From an uncultured Bacteroides sp. (GTDB lineage Bacteria; Bacteroidota; Bacteroidia; Bacteroidales; Bacteroidaceae), in NCBI GenBank assembly GCA_900766005.1, contig CAAFTU010000071.1:62001-126000 (forward strand): a DNA stretch of 64,000 bases, read 5' to 3'. Under the pieces are notes generated by a model. It searched no databases, was not told the origin of the DNA, and saw only the letters and a list, made by a program, of their open reading frames with translations. Below, piece by piece: positions 34,849-45,014 of the stretch. The position numbers were made by a program, and so were the translations under genes. The number at the start of each line of letters is the position of its first letter. Position 1 is the first letter of the stretch.

Positions 34849-36015
34849 TTACAAAGATAAAATTTCTTCATTCAGTTTGTGAACTTGTTTGGTATCCCCT
34901 TTGGCTGCATATAGATTAGCTTTCAGTTTGAGCCATATTCGATATCCTTTTTTGTCTGTAGAAGCAGGTTTGATTTTATCTGCCCATTCCAGCCCCATAT
35001 TTAAAGCCTTGGTGTCCTTACTTTCACTTAGGTATGTCAAGTTGAGCCAGATAAAATAGAAGCGGTTTTGTGGGTTTAAGCCTCCTTTCTTATCTACAGC
35101 TTCAAGTGATTTTAGCATGGCCCTGTAATCCCCTTTCTGCACACAGTCTATCATGGCAATCTGTGCTTTATAGAAATCGCTGTTTACTCCGTTGTATGTT
35201 TGTACATAGTTTTGAAGTCTTTTGAAATCTTTCTTTGCAAATTCTTGCTCGGGGATTCTTTTCCTACGTATAAACCTGAAAATAGCTTGCTGGTATAGTG
35301 TGCTCATTTTCTGGTTCACTGCTTCCTTTCCTACTGTTTGTTCAAATGCGGCTGACTCTTTATAGAGGTAGTCAAAAGCAGGTGTATAGACGTTGTCGGT
35401 GTGTGCCGACAAGAGTTGCCAGTTCTTTTCGCTATGCCGCTGCTCATCGGGTTGAAGGGAGAGGTATTCTTGCAGGATGCTGTCTCTTTGGCTGATGAGT
35501 GATGCCGCTTTCAGGCTATTCAAGTAGGTCATAGCAGCTTCAGTGTTTTGTTTGTCAGTCTGATATCGCAGACTACAGCCCTTTAAGTTCAAATGGGGAT
35601 TGAGTGCCTTCTTCCCTTCTTCTATGAGTTTTGTTGGTTCTACATAGCCCACTACGCGGTTCAGTACTTCTTGGGTGTGAGGGTCGATGAAGAGTAGGGT
35701 AGGCATGGCGCTCACTTTGTATTTGCGTCCCACTTTTTTTCCTTCTCTTTCCACGTCCATTTTCAGACTGACATAATGTTCATTGAAAAAATCGCCTGCT
35801 GATTTGTCGGGAAATACTTTTTTTGCCAATTGTTTACAAGGACCGCACCAGGTGGTGTAGCAGTCAATGAACACCAACTTTTTTTCCGTCTTTGCTTTTT
35901 CAAGGGTCTGGGTGAAATCAGAAGTTTCAAAACGGATACCTTGTGCAGTGATTGGTGTAATTGCGGCGACACAAAGTGCCGCCGCAATGCTAAGTTTATG
36001 AAATGTGTGTAGCAT
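34849..36015 (-). CDS. Periplasmic thioredoxin-family protein with helical C-terminus
   Basis: 388 residues. The signal peptide ends about residue 24 (PITAQ). An N-terminal thioredoxin domain of about 120 residues has the active site in IDCYTTWCGPCKQLAKKVF (CGPC) and the cis-Pro loop at SAMPTLLF. About 240 residues of mostly helical, repeat-like sequence follow, perhaps TPR-type. It is the last gene of the operon, 2 bases after the PKD-like lipoprotein. Similar thioredoxins often close SusCD-type operons; they probably act on disulfides of the exported proteins, which is inference. Confidence 0.88.
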   Translation of the reverse strand: MLHTFHKLSIAAALCVAAITPITAQGIRFETSDFTQTLEKAKTEKKLVFIDCYTTWCGPCKQLAKKVFPDKSAGDFFNEHYVSLKMDVEREGKKVGRKYKVSAMPTLLFIDPHTQEVLNRVVGYVEPTKLIEEGKKALNPHLNLKGCSLRYQTDKQNTEAAMTYLNSLKAASLISQRDSILQEYLSLQPDEQRHSEKNWQLLSAHTDNVYTPAFDYLYKESAAFEQTVGKEAVNQKMSTLYQQAIFRFIRRKRIPEQEFAKKDFKRLQNYVQTYNGVNSDFYKAQIAMIDCVQKGDYRAMLKSLEAVDKKGGLNPQNRFYFIWLNLTYLSESKDTKALNMGLEWADKIKPASTDKKGYRIWLKLKANLYAAKGDTKQVHKLNEEILSL

Positions 36016-36017
36016 AT

Positions 36018-37766
36018 TTATCTCTTTTCTTTATATGTTACGTCCACGATTCGTGCAAATCCTTTATATTCCCAGATACGGTCTTCCATTTCTCCGTTTT
36101 CAGAATTCTGACCTTTATCTTGCTTGAGTGTCAAATCTAATCCTCTTGTTCCTACTTTGTAAAATCTTAATACACCACCATTGTTGTCGGTTGCTGCTGT
36201 GTTGTAGGAACCTACCATCAGTTCTTTGGTTCGTTCAATGTAAATCTGGCGTGTAAGTTCATCTTTGCTCTTGAGGAATGAACCCATATTCAACATCGAT
36301 CCTACACCAAATGGGTCTTCGTAGATGTTAAATTTCAGCAGGGTCACTTCTTCACCTTCCGGTAAGGTTACAGCTTCCTTCTCTTCTTTGGTTGCTACGT
36401 TGTATGAATATACTTTATTCTTGTAAGCGTAGTAGATGATAGGGTACTGGGAACTGGCTGCAAAGTGGGTAGCGTCTTTGAAGTGAGTGGCTTGAATATC
36501 CGTATATGCTGCTACTTGTTCAAATTGACCTTCAAGGGTAATTCGAACTACATAAACGTGTCTCTTGTCTCCATCTTTCATAATGCTGTATATCTGATTG
36601 TCGTTTGCAGTACTGAGCATTGTGACGAGTTCCATATTTCCAGTCTTGTAGCTGAATTTTTTATTTTCCGGATCTTCTAATGGAGTGCAAATCTGAGTTC
36701 TACCGTTTTTGTCTCCCATTGTAGTGGCTCCAACTCCATCCCATCCTATAAACCGGTGGTTGTCGATGTCATACAATAGCGCTGCACCATAGTAAGGAGC
36801 GGTATCAGGGCCATTTAATGAACGTCCGATGTGTGGGGCTACCCGGTATTCGGGATCTTCTCCCCGGACCGGTGTGTTGACTGCAAATTCAAAAGCACCG
36901 CCTCCTTGCAACATAAACCAAGCAAATACATTCCCTTCTTCTGATACAGCTAATGCTCCACATTTTCTTCCGAATGAATAGTTGAAAATACTTGGATTAG
37001 GTTGTACTGGTATTGTAACAAAATCAATCAGATGCTCTTTGGTGGGTGCTAAAAAGCGATTATTTACTACTTCTTCCATAGGTTTGATTGGCATCAACTG
37101 TCCGTCAGTACTGCTTCCACCGTCGTCAGTGGGAACAATATAAGCTCCCGTTTTGGAAAATACCATGATATCATCGCCCAAATTAGTCTTGGTTCTGAAA
37201 TAGCCGATTTTTGTAGCCTGTTTCAATTCGGGCACTGCTTTGTCTATCTCTAATGCGTTGCGTACAGGGAATATTCGGCTTACAGAAACATTGGCGAGCA
37301 TATCCATACGTAATTTTTCTTCCGGTCCTTCGTTGCAAAGCACCATCCATCCTTCTGAAGTCACACTTTTGACATCCAGGTTAAAGGATTGAATCGTTTT
37401 GGCTTTTGTCCGTTTGTCTGTTACAGTAAAGATGCAAGTATGATTACCCGAACCCATGTCAGCTAGTATGTTGATATCTTTTTCGTTGCACATGTCAATC
37501 CATTTATTGTCTGCTTTCCGCTGATAGGCAAATTCGTAGTTTGGATTGTTGGCTTCTATTTCTCCGTCGATAGAGGAGATTATTTCAGGGGTCATGACTA
37601 AGTAATCGGCTCCACTGATCAAGGCATTATATTTCGAAATACCGCTGATAAGTATGTGGTTTTCTTCACTGTAGTCATAATTACCTTTGTCCTCCGAGCA
37701 GGCCAGCAGTGTGACACATAGACTTACTCCTGCATATAAAAAGGTTATGAAGTTATTTCGTTTCAT
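36018..37766 (-). CDS. PKD-like family surface lipoprotein
   Basis: 582 residues. Lipobox Cys is near residue 23 (LLACSEDKGNYDY); the DKGNYDY start is typical of the Bacteroidales PKD-like lipoproteins that accompany SusC/SusD. The first ~140 residues form the PKD-like beta domain. The rest looks like a beta-propeller-like region with blade repeats (YNVATKEEKEAV). It is probably exposed on the cell surface and takes part in ligand capture with SusD. Gaps to its neighbours are 18 and 2 bases, so it belongs to the operon. Confidence 0.85.
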   Translation of the reverse strand: MKRNNFITFLYAGVSLCVTLLACSEDKGNYDYSEENHILISGISKYNALISGADYLVMTPEIISSIDGEIEANNPNYEFAYQRKADNKWIDMCNEKDINILADMGSGNHTCIFTVTDKRTKAKTIQSFNLDVKSVTSEGWMVLCNEGPEEKLRMDMLANVSVSRIFPVRNALEIDKAVPELKQATKIGYFRTKTNLGDDIMVFSKTGAYIVPTDDGGSSTDGQLMPIKPMEEVVNNRFLAPTKEHLIDFVTIPVQPNPSIFNYSFGRKCGALAVSEEGNVFAWFMLQGGGAFEFAVNTPVRGEDPEYRVAPHIGRSLNGPDTAPYYGAALLYDIDNHRFIGWDGVGATTMGDKNGRTQICTPLEDPENKKFSYKTGNMELVTMLSTANDNQIYSIMKDGDKRHVYVVRITLEGQFEQVAAYTDIQATHFKDATHFAASSQYPIIYYAYKNKVYSYNVATKEEKEAVTLPEGEEVTLLKFNIYEDPFGVGSMLNMGSFLKSKDELTRQIYIERTKELMVGSYNTAATDNNGGVLRFYKVGTRGLDLTLKQDKGQNSENGEMEDRIWEYKGFARIVDVTYKEKR

Positions 37767-37784
37767 ATTTCTGTCATATTTAAT

Positions 37785-38624
37785 TTATTCTTGAGTTGGA
37801 TAATCTACTTGGTAGTCTTCGCCTAACTGCATGTAGCTTCCGTCATCGTCCAATACCGGGTTTCCTTCATTGAATCTGCGCAGCAGTTCTTTTTGCAGTT
37901 GTCTTGCGTAAAAAGGCATACGGGCTGCAGTTACTTTTCCTGTTTCGAAATGCCCCCAATCATCGTTGGTAAACCCAAAGAATGAATTGATGTATGAATA
38001 CTTGGTCGGATTCCATTCTCCAAAGTATTTTGTTGCATTTACACGGTTCCATCCTGGCAGGTTGTCGAGCGAATAAATCTCATCAATGGTGAAAGTATAG
38101 CGCGACCCATCAATATCTTTGGCTGTCGTGTTGGCCCATGAATTGCTTGACTTGTATTTCTCTAATACAGTGAAATTTTCGTTGGGAACTAATCGGAGTG
38201 TCAACTTTAATGCTTCGTCTCTAATGGCTTTGGACCGCAAGAAGCGGACGGCAAAGTTGCCAATGTTTTCTCCGGCTTTGATTCTTAAGGTATCCAAGTC
38301 TATTTCGTAATCACGACCTTCTACCATAGTTGTGTTTTCTGCATCTACCGTTACTGTACAGTATCGGTCATGATCAGCTACTGCTCCCATCAGTTTAACA
38401 GGAGATTTGAATACCACGTCCTTCCATACTTCAGGATCAAGACCCATAAAGGAGAACTTGGTAGATGTGGAGTAACCGGCAGAACCGTCTGCATTGGTGT
38501 ATGTCTGATCTTGGAAATAGATTTTAGCATCCTCTACTTCATACAGGTCGATTGTTTCTTCGTTGCAGGCTGTAAAGGCTGCAGCAAAGGCACACATCGG
38601 TAATATCCAATTGATTTTTTTCAT
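37785..38624 (-). CDS. DUF4843 lipoprotein
   Basis: 279 residues from the ATG at 38624; the frame could start four codons earlier, but MKKINW gives a proper signal sequence with Cys near residue 21 (FTACNEE). The body, with IYFQDQT, VKLMG...DRYCTVTVD and GRDYEID, matches DUF4843, a family found almost only beside SusC/SusD pairs. It is probably a surface-exposed beta-sandwich accessory protein. It sits 23 bases after susD and 18 before the PKD-like gene. Confidence 0.85.
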   Translation of the reverse strand: MKKINWILPMCAFAAAFTACNEETIDLYEVEDAKIYFQDQTYTNADGSAGYSTSTKFSFMGLDPEVWKDVVFKSPVKLMGAVADHDRYCTVTVDAENTTMVEGRDYEIDLDTLRIKAGENIGNFAVRFLRSKAIRDEALKLTLRLVPNENFTVLEKYKSSNSWANTTAKDIDGSRYTFTIDEIYSLDNLPGWNRVNATKYFGEWNPTKYSYINSFFGFTNDDWGHFETGKVTAARMPFYARQLQKELLRRFNEGNPVLDDDGSYMQLGEDYQVDYPTQE

Positions 38625-38647
38625 AATACAATTCATTCTGTTAATCG

Positions 38648-40231
38648 TTAGCGGTTATCAATCTCACTTTTTGGCAACGGTAATACGAATCTGGCTTCTT
38701 TATCCTGATCGCTTGCGTTGTCTGTGTTGCCTTTTACTTCTTTGCAGCCATTGAATTCATTGTCAAAGCCTTTGTTCTGGCGTTTGAAGAAGAAGAATTT
38801 CTGTCCTTCGCCCACAAACTCACGGGTATATTCGCGTGCGAGATAAATGTTCAGCCAATCCATACCAACGTCATATCCAAATTTTTGAATACCTCTTGCT
38901 TCGCGAGCATTATCCAGGTAAATCCATCCTGTTGCAGAGTTACCTAGTTTTCCGGCTGCTTCTGCTGCTATGTAATAAGCTTCAATTAATTTAATGCAAG
39001 AACAGAAAGTTCCATAGAATTTTTGTGACTGGAGAATTTCTGTGTCGTCTTTGTCACTGTCAGTTGCATCGTCTTTCCCTTGGTCAATGATGTCTTTGTA
39101 TTTTACTAATCCCATGGATGTCTTGTCATTCAATGTTTTTCTGTCTTCCCACAAAGATTGTAGACGGATGTCACCTGCATCGGTGTAGCATATTTGTTTT
39201 ACATAGTTTTCACGCGGAATCAGCAGGTTTTTGCCTACATCATCACTACCAAAGTTATATTTGTAAACCAGTCCTCTGTCTTTGTTGTAGAATCCAAACA
39301 ATGATTCGGTGGAATACATGCGGTCGGGGTCGTAATTATTTTGCAGCAATTTATTTGGATCAACAAAGGGAAAGTGCATTTTTACTTTGCTATCGTCGGT
39401 CAACTTTTTGGCTTCTGTCAGCGCAGCTTCCCAGTTCTCTGCCCAAAGATAGGCACGGGCTGTCAACAGCACCGTAGCGTAGTAGTTGAGACGCAGTTGG
39501 CGGTAGCGCATAGAGTTATCTAGTGTAACTTCATCGTATTCGGCCCTGGGACCTTCGGTAATTACCGGATCGGAGTCGAGTAGCAATCCTTCTGCATCTT
39601 TCAAATCACGCAGGATGTAGTCGTTCAGTACTTTATTGGCTGGAAGTATTTCCAATATTTTCGTTTCTGTCGATTCATTGTATGGAATACCTCTTCCTTC
39701 GGGTCTCTTTGTATATACAGGACCAAACATGCGGAGCATGTCAAAGTGAATCATGGCACGTGCGGCCAGCATCTCTCCTTTGAGCATGGCATATTCTTTG
39801 GAAGAAAGTGTTTGTTTGCCTGTTGCATCTTTTTCCAGGTTGTTTAGAATCACGTTGATGTTCATGATAATGGAATAGGCTTCAGACCATATGCCACTTA
39901 ATGTACCCGTTACTCCTTCTTCTTCATAGTTCCATTGGGTCAACGCGCGCAGGTATTTGTAATAGCTTTCTTCGCTGTCTTTTTCTACTTCATAGTATTG
40001 TCCGAGAATGTCAATCATACCATAAGACAGGTTGGCACCATAAAGCGTGTTTTCTGCCATCCGGTTGTAGATGCCATTAACTGCGGCACGAAATCCGTCT
40101 TTCGTGGAAAACTGTTGTTCCTCGCTTTGCTTGTCTTTGGGTTCTGTGTCCAGCCAGTCGGTGCAGCTGCACATCAATCCGCCCAGCAAGAAGAGAACAG
40201 ATAAAGATTTGATATATTTTTTCAGATTCAT
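38648..40231 (-). CDS. SusD/RagB-family nutrient-binding lipoprotein
   Basis: 527 residues. The signal peptide ends in a lipobox (LMCSCTDWLD), then comes the helical TPR-rich SusD fold with the C-terminal FPLP-like end (RFVLPLPKSEIDNR) typical of the family. SusD-like proteins cap the SusC channel and bind the ligand. The start is 11 bases after the SusC stop. No glycosidase or lyase in the locus hints at the ligand. Confidence 0.94.
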   Translation of the reverse strand: MNLKKYIKSLSVLFLLGGLMCSCTDWLDTEPKDKQSEEQQFSTKDGFRAAVNGIYNRMAENTLYGANLSYGMIDILGQYYEVEKDSEESYYKYLRALTQWNYEEEGVTGTLSGIWSEAYSIIMNINVILNNLEKDATGKQTLSSKEYAMLKGEMLAARAMIHFDMLRMFGPVYTKRPEGRGIPYNESTETKILEILPANKVLNDYILRDLKDAEGLLLDSDPVITEGPRAEYDEVTLDNSMRYRQLRLNYYATVLLTARAYLWAENWEAALTEAKKLTDDSKVKMHFPFVDPNKLLQNNYDPDRMYSTESLFGFYNKDRGLVYKYNFGSDDVGKNLLIPRENYVKQICYTDAGDIRLQSLWEDRKTLNDKTSMGLVKYKDIIDQGKDDATDSDKDDTEILQSQKFYGTFCSCIKLIEAYYIAAEAAGKLGNSATGWIYLDNAREARGIQKFGYDVGMDWLNIYLAREYTREFVGEGQKFFFFKRQNKGFDNEFNGCKEVKGNTDNASDQDKEARFVLPLPKSEIDNR

Positions 40232-40242
40232 AGTAGTTCATA

Positions 40243-43200
40243 TTAAAGGGTTAATGAAAGGGCAAACGCTACGCTACGTGCATACGGATACGAGGTACCA
40301 CGTTCCATTTTGATGGTTGATAGGCGGAAGATATCATTCATGTATGCACTCAGACGAATGGAACTAAGTCCAAAACGGCGAGCGATATTGGGATCGAATT
40401 CATAGCCTACACGCAGTGATTCCAGCGACCATGAGTTGTCTTTCTGGATAAAACGTGATGACATCGGTGTAGAAGTAGAGTTGGCAATGTCTTTAAATTG
40501 GGCTTTGTCTCCCGGTTTCTGCCATCTGTCGTACAAGGCACGTTTGTCTTGATTGTAAATTAACGAACCTGTGCCGATGTTCTCTACTTTATTGAACAAT
40601 ACAGAGTTGAATGTGTGTCCTCCAATTCGGTAGCGGAAGTCCATATTGATAGAGAATCCTTTCCATGAGAAACTGGTTCCCAAGATGCCTTCTACTTTCG
40701 GCCGGCCATTGGCTACAATGACTTCATCGTCGTAAGAGAAATCGTATGTTAGTTCGCCGTTTTTCTTGATAAAAATTTCACGCCCGGTAGCTGGGTCGAT
40801 TCCGGCAGACCGAACAGCCCAAATGTCGTCAGGGTCGGCTCCGTCATAGAAACGTTTTGTAGAGCGGTTTTCCCCTTCTCTATTGTTAGAGTTGAATGAT
40901 TCCAACCGGTTGCCAATTCCGGAAAGTTTGTTCGAACCGGTACGGATACTACCTCTTACCGACCACCAGAAACGTTTTTGCATCTGACGGATGATGTAGT
41001 AGCTGGCCTGAGCTGTAAAACCTTTGGATGTTTGCTTACCAAAGTTCTTGTAAATCTGATTGTTGGTAGCTCCTGAGGAAGGTGGCATGTCAATGGCAAT
41101 CAGAAGTGGGTCTGTTGTTTTGTAGTAATAGTCGCCCGTAATAGTCAACCGGTTGTTGAGGATGGTAACATCGAAACCGATGTTGCGGTCGATGGTGGTT
41201 TGCCATTCCAAGTCGGGGTTACCGAGTTGAGCTAACGATGTAGTCATTCCGAAATAGTTGAATGAGTTGAAGTTGTAGCGGAATGTGGTAATCGTGGGTG
41301 ATGATGAGAAATTCTGGTTACCCGGGTTACCGATGGAGGCTCTTATCTTCAACATGTTGACACCATCGAAGTTGTCTCGGATGAATTTCTCGTTGTGGAG
41401 GTTCCATGCCAAACCTACTGCCCATGTGCCAATGTAGTGTTTGTTGGTTCCGAATACGGATGAACCATTGACACGATAACTGAAATCGAGCAGGTAACGG
41501 TTGTCGTATGCATAGTTACCGATGGCGTATGCGCTGACAGAACGGCTGGTGCTTTCATAGTAGCTGGGTTTGCCTCCTTCTGGATAGCCGTTGGCAAACG
41601 ATGGTAAGGTAAAGTCACCTACAGGGAAACCGATAGCGGAATACCCGTTTGATTTTGTATCGGTTTGTGAAATATAGCCCCCTAAGGCAACATTGAACAG
41701 GTGTACGTCTTTTATCACCTTGGCATAAGTCATGGTTAATTCACCTTCGTATTTGTTGGATTTTGATTCGTTCCAAGAATAAGAACCACGTTTGGTATAG
41801 GTTGTTTGGTCAAAACGTGTGTCTTTAGGAGAGGTGAATGCCTTTGAATTGCTGTTTGAATGTGTGAAGCCGAAGCGTGCACGTATCTTCATTTCCGTGA
41901 GTGGTGAATATTCCATCATGAATTTATCGGATACAGTAAAACCGCCGCTTTCATTATAGCTGTTTTGGGCAGCATTGTATAAGGGATTGGAAGCTTTAAT
42001 GTCTTCATTGTATTCCAGCCATTTTTCAGCTTCACCTTCGTCGTTGGTTTTTGTATAATATGGATTGGCATTGGCATAGTCGGAGAAGGATACAATCGGA
42101 TTTTCTGTATCCGTATTGTCCATGTAGAACTTGTTCATGAATTGGAGTTTCTTCAAACGATATGTCAAGTCGATGTTTCCGCTGATGTTGTTACGCTTAG
42201 AATCTTTCATCACACCGGATATGCCGTTGTATGAAAGACCTAATCCAAACATGAATGCACCTTCACCACCGGTTGCATATAATGAATGGCGGTGGTTGAG
42301 ACCTGTTTGGAGTGGTTCTGATAACCAATAGGTATCTACTCCACGGGCGATGTCGGACAGTTTTTTATTGTACGACTGCATCAGACGGATTTCCTGTTCG
42401 GTAGAGTTGAAATTACTGTATCGGCCTACTCTGCGTTCGAACTCTAACTTTTCGGATGCGTTCATTAGGTTGTAGCTGGTGAGGTCTGCCCATTGGATGT
42501 TGGCATTGCCGTTGTATGACAGGTTCAGTTTACCGGATTTCGGTTTGATGGTTTCCACTACTACCACACCGTTAGATGCTTTCGAACCGTAGATAGCTGT
42601 AGAGGCGGCATCTTTCAAAATAGTGATTGATGCGATTCGGTTCATATCGAGGTTGTAGATGGCTTCCAGAGTAGACTCGAATCCGTCGAGGATAAACAAC
42701 GGTTGGTTGGGGTCTTGTGCCAATTCATCACGGGTGCTGATCAAACTGGATTTACCGCGAATCTCAATGTCGGGCATGCGGTTCGGGTCGGAACCGAATT
42801 CGCTGTCGAGCACATTGAATGAAGGATCCAGCGTCTTCAAACTGGCAATAGCATTCTGTGTACCAACTGCTTTCAGTTCTTGTGCTGTAAAAGTAGTAGC
42901 TGAACCGGTAAAACTTTCTTTCATCTTGTTTACCACACCGGTTACTACCACTTCTTCCAATTCTGTGTCTGAAGCTTTCATCCGGATTTTGTATAAGTCT
43001 TTCGGCGTCTTTAGCGAAAGTTCATACGTTGTCATACCAATGTATGAAATCTCCAAGTGGGTAGTACCTTTGGGTACGTTCAGTGAAAATCGCCCTTCTG
43101 CATTGGTGATAGTGCCGTGGTTTTTATTGCCTTTGATTGTGACACTTGCTCCAATAATGGGTTCTCCAAAATCATCTAAAACCAGCCCTTTTATGTTTTG

Positions 43201-43341
43201 CTGGTTGTTGCGCTGTTGCGCGGTTTGTGTCTTCATGACTTCTCCTGCATCCACTGCATAACTGTCTGCGGTGAAAGAGGCGAACAGAAGAAGGAATGCT
43301 AAGCCGATTCCTTTCTTGCACATTCGTTGTCTTTGTGCCAT
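40243..43341 (-). CDS. SusC/RagA-family TonB-dependent transporter
   Basis: 1,032 residues. A signal peptide is followed by a carboxypeptidase-regulatory-like domain (about 48-125: IKGLVLDDFGEPIIGASVTIKG). A plug domain follows with EEVVVTG, LKTLDPSFNV and the IASITILKDAASTAIYGSKA segment. The large beta-barrel ends in an aromatic-rich strand (VAFALSLTL). It imports a ligand captured by SusD with energy from TonB. There is no STN domain, so it is not expected to signal to an anti-sigma factor. The upstream hydrolase gene ends 61 bases before it. Confidence 0.95.
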   Translation of the reverse strand: MAQRQRMCKKGIGLAFLLLFASFTADSYAVDAGEVMKTQTAQQRNNQQNIKGLVLDDFGEPIIGASVTIKGNKNHGTITNAEGRFSLNVPKGTTHLEISYIGMTTYELSLKTPKDLYKIRMKASDTELEEVVVTGVVNKMKESFTGSATTFTAQELKAVGTQNAIASLKTLDPSFNVLDSEFGSDPNRMPDIEIRGKSSLISTRDELAQDPNQPLFILDGFESTLEAIYNLDMNRIASITILKDAASTAIYGSKASNGVVVVETIKPKSGKLNLSYNGNANIQWADLTSYNLMNASEKLEFERRVGRYSNFNSTEQEIRLMQSYNKKLSDIARGVDTYWLSEPLQTGLNHRHSLYATGGEGAFMFGLGLSYNGISGVMKDSKRNNISGNIDLTYRLKKLQFMNKFYMDNTDTENPIVSFSDYANANPYYTKTNDEGEAEKWLEYNEDIKASNPLYNAAQNSYNESGGFTVSDKFMMEYSPLTEMKIRARFGFTHSNSNSKAFTSPKDTRFDQTTYTKRGSYSWNESKSNKYEGELTMTYAKVIKDVHLFNVALGGYISQTDTKSNGYSAIGFPVGDFTLPSFANGYPEGGKPSYYESTSRSVSAYAIGNYAYDNRYLLDFSYRVNGSSVFGTNKHYIGTWAVGLAWNLHNEKFIRDNFDGVNMLKIRASIGNPGNQNFSSSPTITTFRYNFNSFNYFGMTTSLAQLGNPDLEWQTTIDRNIGFDVTILNNRLTITGDYYYKTTDPLLIAIDMPPSSGATNNQIYKNFGKQTSKGFTAQASYYIIRQMQKRFWWSVRGSIRTGSNKLSGIGNRLESFNSNNREGENRSTKRFYDGADPDDIWAVRSAGIDPATGREIFIKKNGELTYDFSYDDEVIVANGRPKVEGILGTSFSWKGFSINMDFRYRIGGHTFNSVLFNKVENIGTGSLIYNQDKRALYDRWQKPGDKAQFKDIANSTSTPMSSRFIQKDNSWSLESLRVGYEFDPNIARRFGLSSIRLSAYMNDIFRLSTIKMERGTSYPYARSVAFALSLTL

Positions 43342-43402
43342 AGTTTTGATTTTTAAGTTTATATTAGGGTTAACTTTTTCAGTATGGGTTGTATTTTTCT
43401 TT

Positions 43403-44758
43403 TTAAAGTGTTATTTCTATTGCAGCAGGAAATAGTCGGCAAGGATCATAGAAAGTAGCACAGCTGTTTACCATGTGTTTCAAGTCGGGCTTTACTTTTC
43501 CCTTGAATACTTCTTTCCCGTTCACAGTGAGTGTTACCGGCTTTTTCAAATCCACAAGTTCTTGGCAGAGATAGAGAGTGAATCGGCCTTTTGTAACAGG
43601 TGTGAAGTGTTTTTTAAAGGTTAGTTCAATACCCCATCTCGGGTCTTTTTGCGTTGTTTCGTAGGTCACATTGTTGATGTTAAGCGCAATGTGATTTTCC
43701 GTAATGTTCATTTCGTAGCAGGTACGTCCTTCTTTATCCGGGCGTTCGTTGACTACTAAATTATAAAAACCTTTGCGGTGTCTGCCGTCCATTTCAAAGT
43801 CTTCCCAGTAGAAATAGGTGGGATAGGGATTACGGGTGAATTGCTTCATCCATACGGGTGTGGGGCGGTAGTCGATGTGATGGGCCATGCCGGGAATCAA
43901 TTCTACCCAGTTTTTATAATGCGACGGATGTAGTTGCTGTAACCGTTCGAATTCTTTTTTTACGCATTGAGTCAGCATGTTTCGGTAGAATCCGTAATCT
44001 TCGTTTCCGGTTCTCAGAGAGAAGGCAATGTTGGCACAATTTTCTGCCGGCGCATTTTTAAGCGGTTCTCCTCCAGCCATCGGACCGGCTGCTGCTAAAT
44101 AATCGGCATAGAAAGAAGCAAGCCGTTGGCTGCCATATCCTCCTTCAGAAATACCGAACAGATAAATGCGGTTGGCGTTGATGTCTCCTGAAAGCAGGGT
44201 TTGTCTCAGCAGTTTTTCCCATGCATATTGTTTTGATTTCTGCCACCAGCGGTAGTATTCGCCTTCATTGGGTATCTGGGGGATGAAATAGACGGATGGG
44301 GCATCGTCAAACATACGTCCCAATGCGAGTCCGGTTTTCCATTCCTGTTCTTTCGGACCGGATCCGTGGGTGTAGATGAAAAGTGGATATCCGTCGGCCG
44401 GTTTTGCATCTCCTTTTTTACCATAATAATAGGGCATAGTGGCATGGGGCTCCAGGGAGGCGGGAAGCTGCCATTTTCCTTTGTTCTTTTCGCACAAGGA
44501 GTCCAAGGAAATGAGCCGTTCTTCTGTGGTCTGTGAGTTGGCTGACTTCCATGCATTCCATACGTATGTTTGGTATTTTTCTGTATCTTTCCCTTTGATG
44601 TGCTTGCTTTTAGCATAAGCAGCCGGCTGTTCGGACAACAGGCAGGAGGTAAAATGTTTCACCAGTAAGGTGCTGTCTGGGTGGTTGGCTTCTACTGTAT
44701 TGTTTAGTGTAAACAAACAGCACAGCGCACAGAGTAGTGCTTTGTTTTTCTCTCTCAT
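43403..44758 (-). CDS. Secreted alpha/beta hydrolase (esterase-like)
   Basis: 451 residues. The signal peptide ends about residue 24. A central alpha/beta-hydrolase domain carries the oxyanion region FIYTHGSG near 128 and the nucleophile elbow FGISEGGYGSQ (G-x-S-x-G, about 200). A likely catalytic His is in GMAHHIDYRP. The C-terminal ~110 residues are a beta-rich module. It starts the operon from a strong promoter and ends 61 bases before SusC, so it probably prepares the ligand, for example by removing an ester or cleaving a peptide; the substrate is unknown. Confidence 0.85.
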   Translation of the reverse strand: MREKNKALLCALCCLFTLNNTVEANHPDSTLLVKHFTSCLLSEQPAAYAKSKHIKGKDTEKYQTYVWNAWKSANSQTTEERLISLDSLCEKNKGKWQLPASLEPHATMPYYYGKKGDAKPADGYPLFIYTHGSGPKEQEWKTGLALGRMFDDAPSVYFIPQIPNEGEYYRWWQKSKQYAWEKLLRQTLLSGDINANRIYLFGISEGGYGSQRLASFYADYLAAAGPMAGGEPLKNAPAENCANIAFSLRTGNEDYGFYRNMLTQCVKKEFERLQQLHPSHYKNWVELIPGMAHHIDYRPTPVWMKQFTRNPYPTYFYWEDFEMDGRHRKGFYNLVVNERPDKEGRTCYEMNITENHIALNINNVTYETTQKDPRWGIELTFKKHFTPVTKGRFTLYLCQELVDLKKPVTLTVNGKEVFKGKVKPDLKHMVNSCATFYDPCRLFPAAIEITL

Positions 44759-44781
44759 AATTTCGATTTTTAAGGAACGCG

Positions 44782-44812
44782 CAAATTTACTTTTTATTAA
44801 CTGATAAACAAA
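44782..44812 (-). promoter_or_regulatory. Promoter of the esterase-SusCD operon
   Basis: The minus strand shows TTTG (44809-44812), exactly 19 bases, then TAAATTTG (44782-44789). The predicted transcript start is near 44775, giving a leader of about 17 bases before the hydrolase ATG. Confidence 0.75.
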
Positions 44813-44935
44813 ATATTTAATGTTAAATCTCGTCCAGTAGTCTTTGGGGCTTTATGGAGCGGATGCTTTCTTTTCATTTGTGTTTGAAGTTTTATATTTG
44901 GTATGCAAAACTATTTTATTGTTTGAAAAAAAGAG

Positions 44936-44943
44936 TAATTTTG
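44936..44943 (+). promoter_or_regulatory. Possible -7 box for the MalY-like gene
   Basis: TAATTTTG matches TAnnTTTG 71 bases before the start at 45015. No -33 with proper spacing. Confidence 0.4.
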
Positions 44944-45014
44944 TGCTTTGACATGATGACATGTTGCAGTTGAAATAATATAGGATTGATACATTAACAT
45001 ATATAAGTAGTAAT

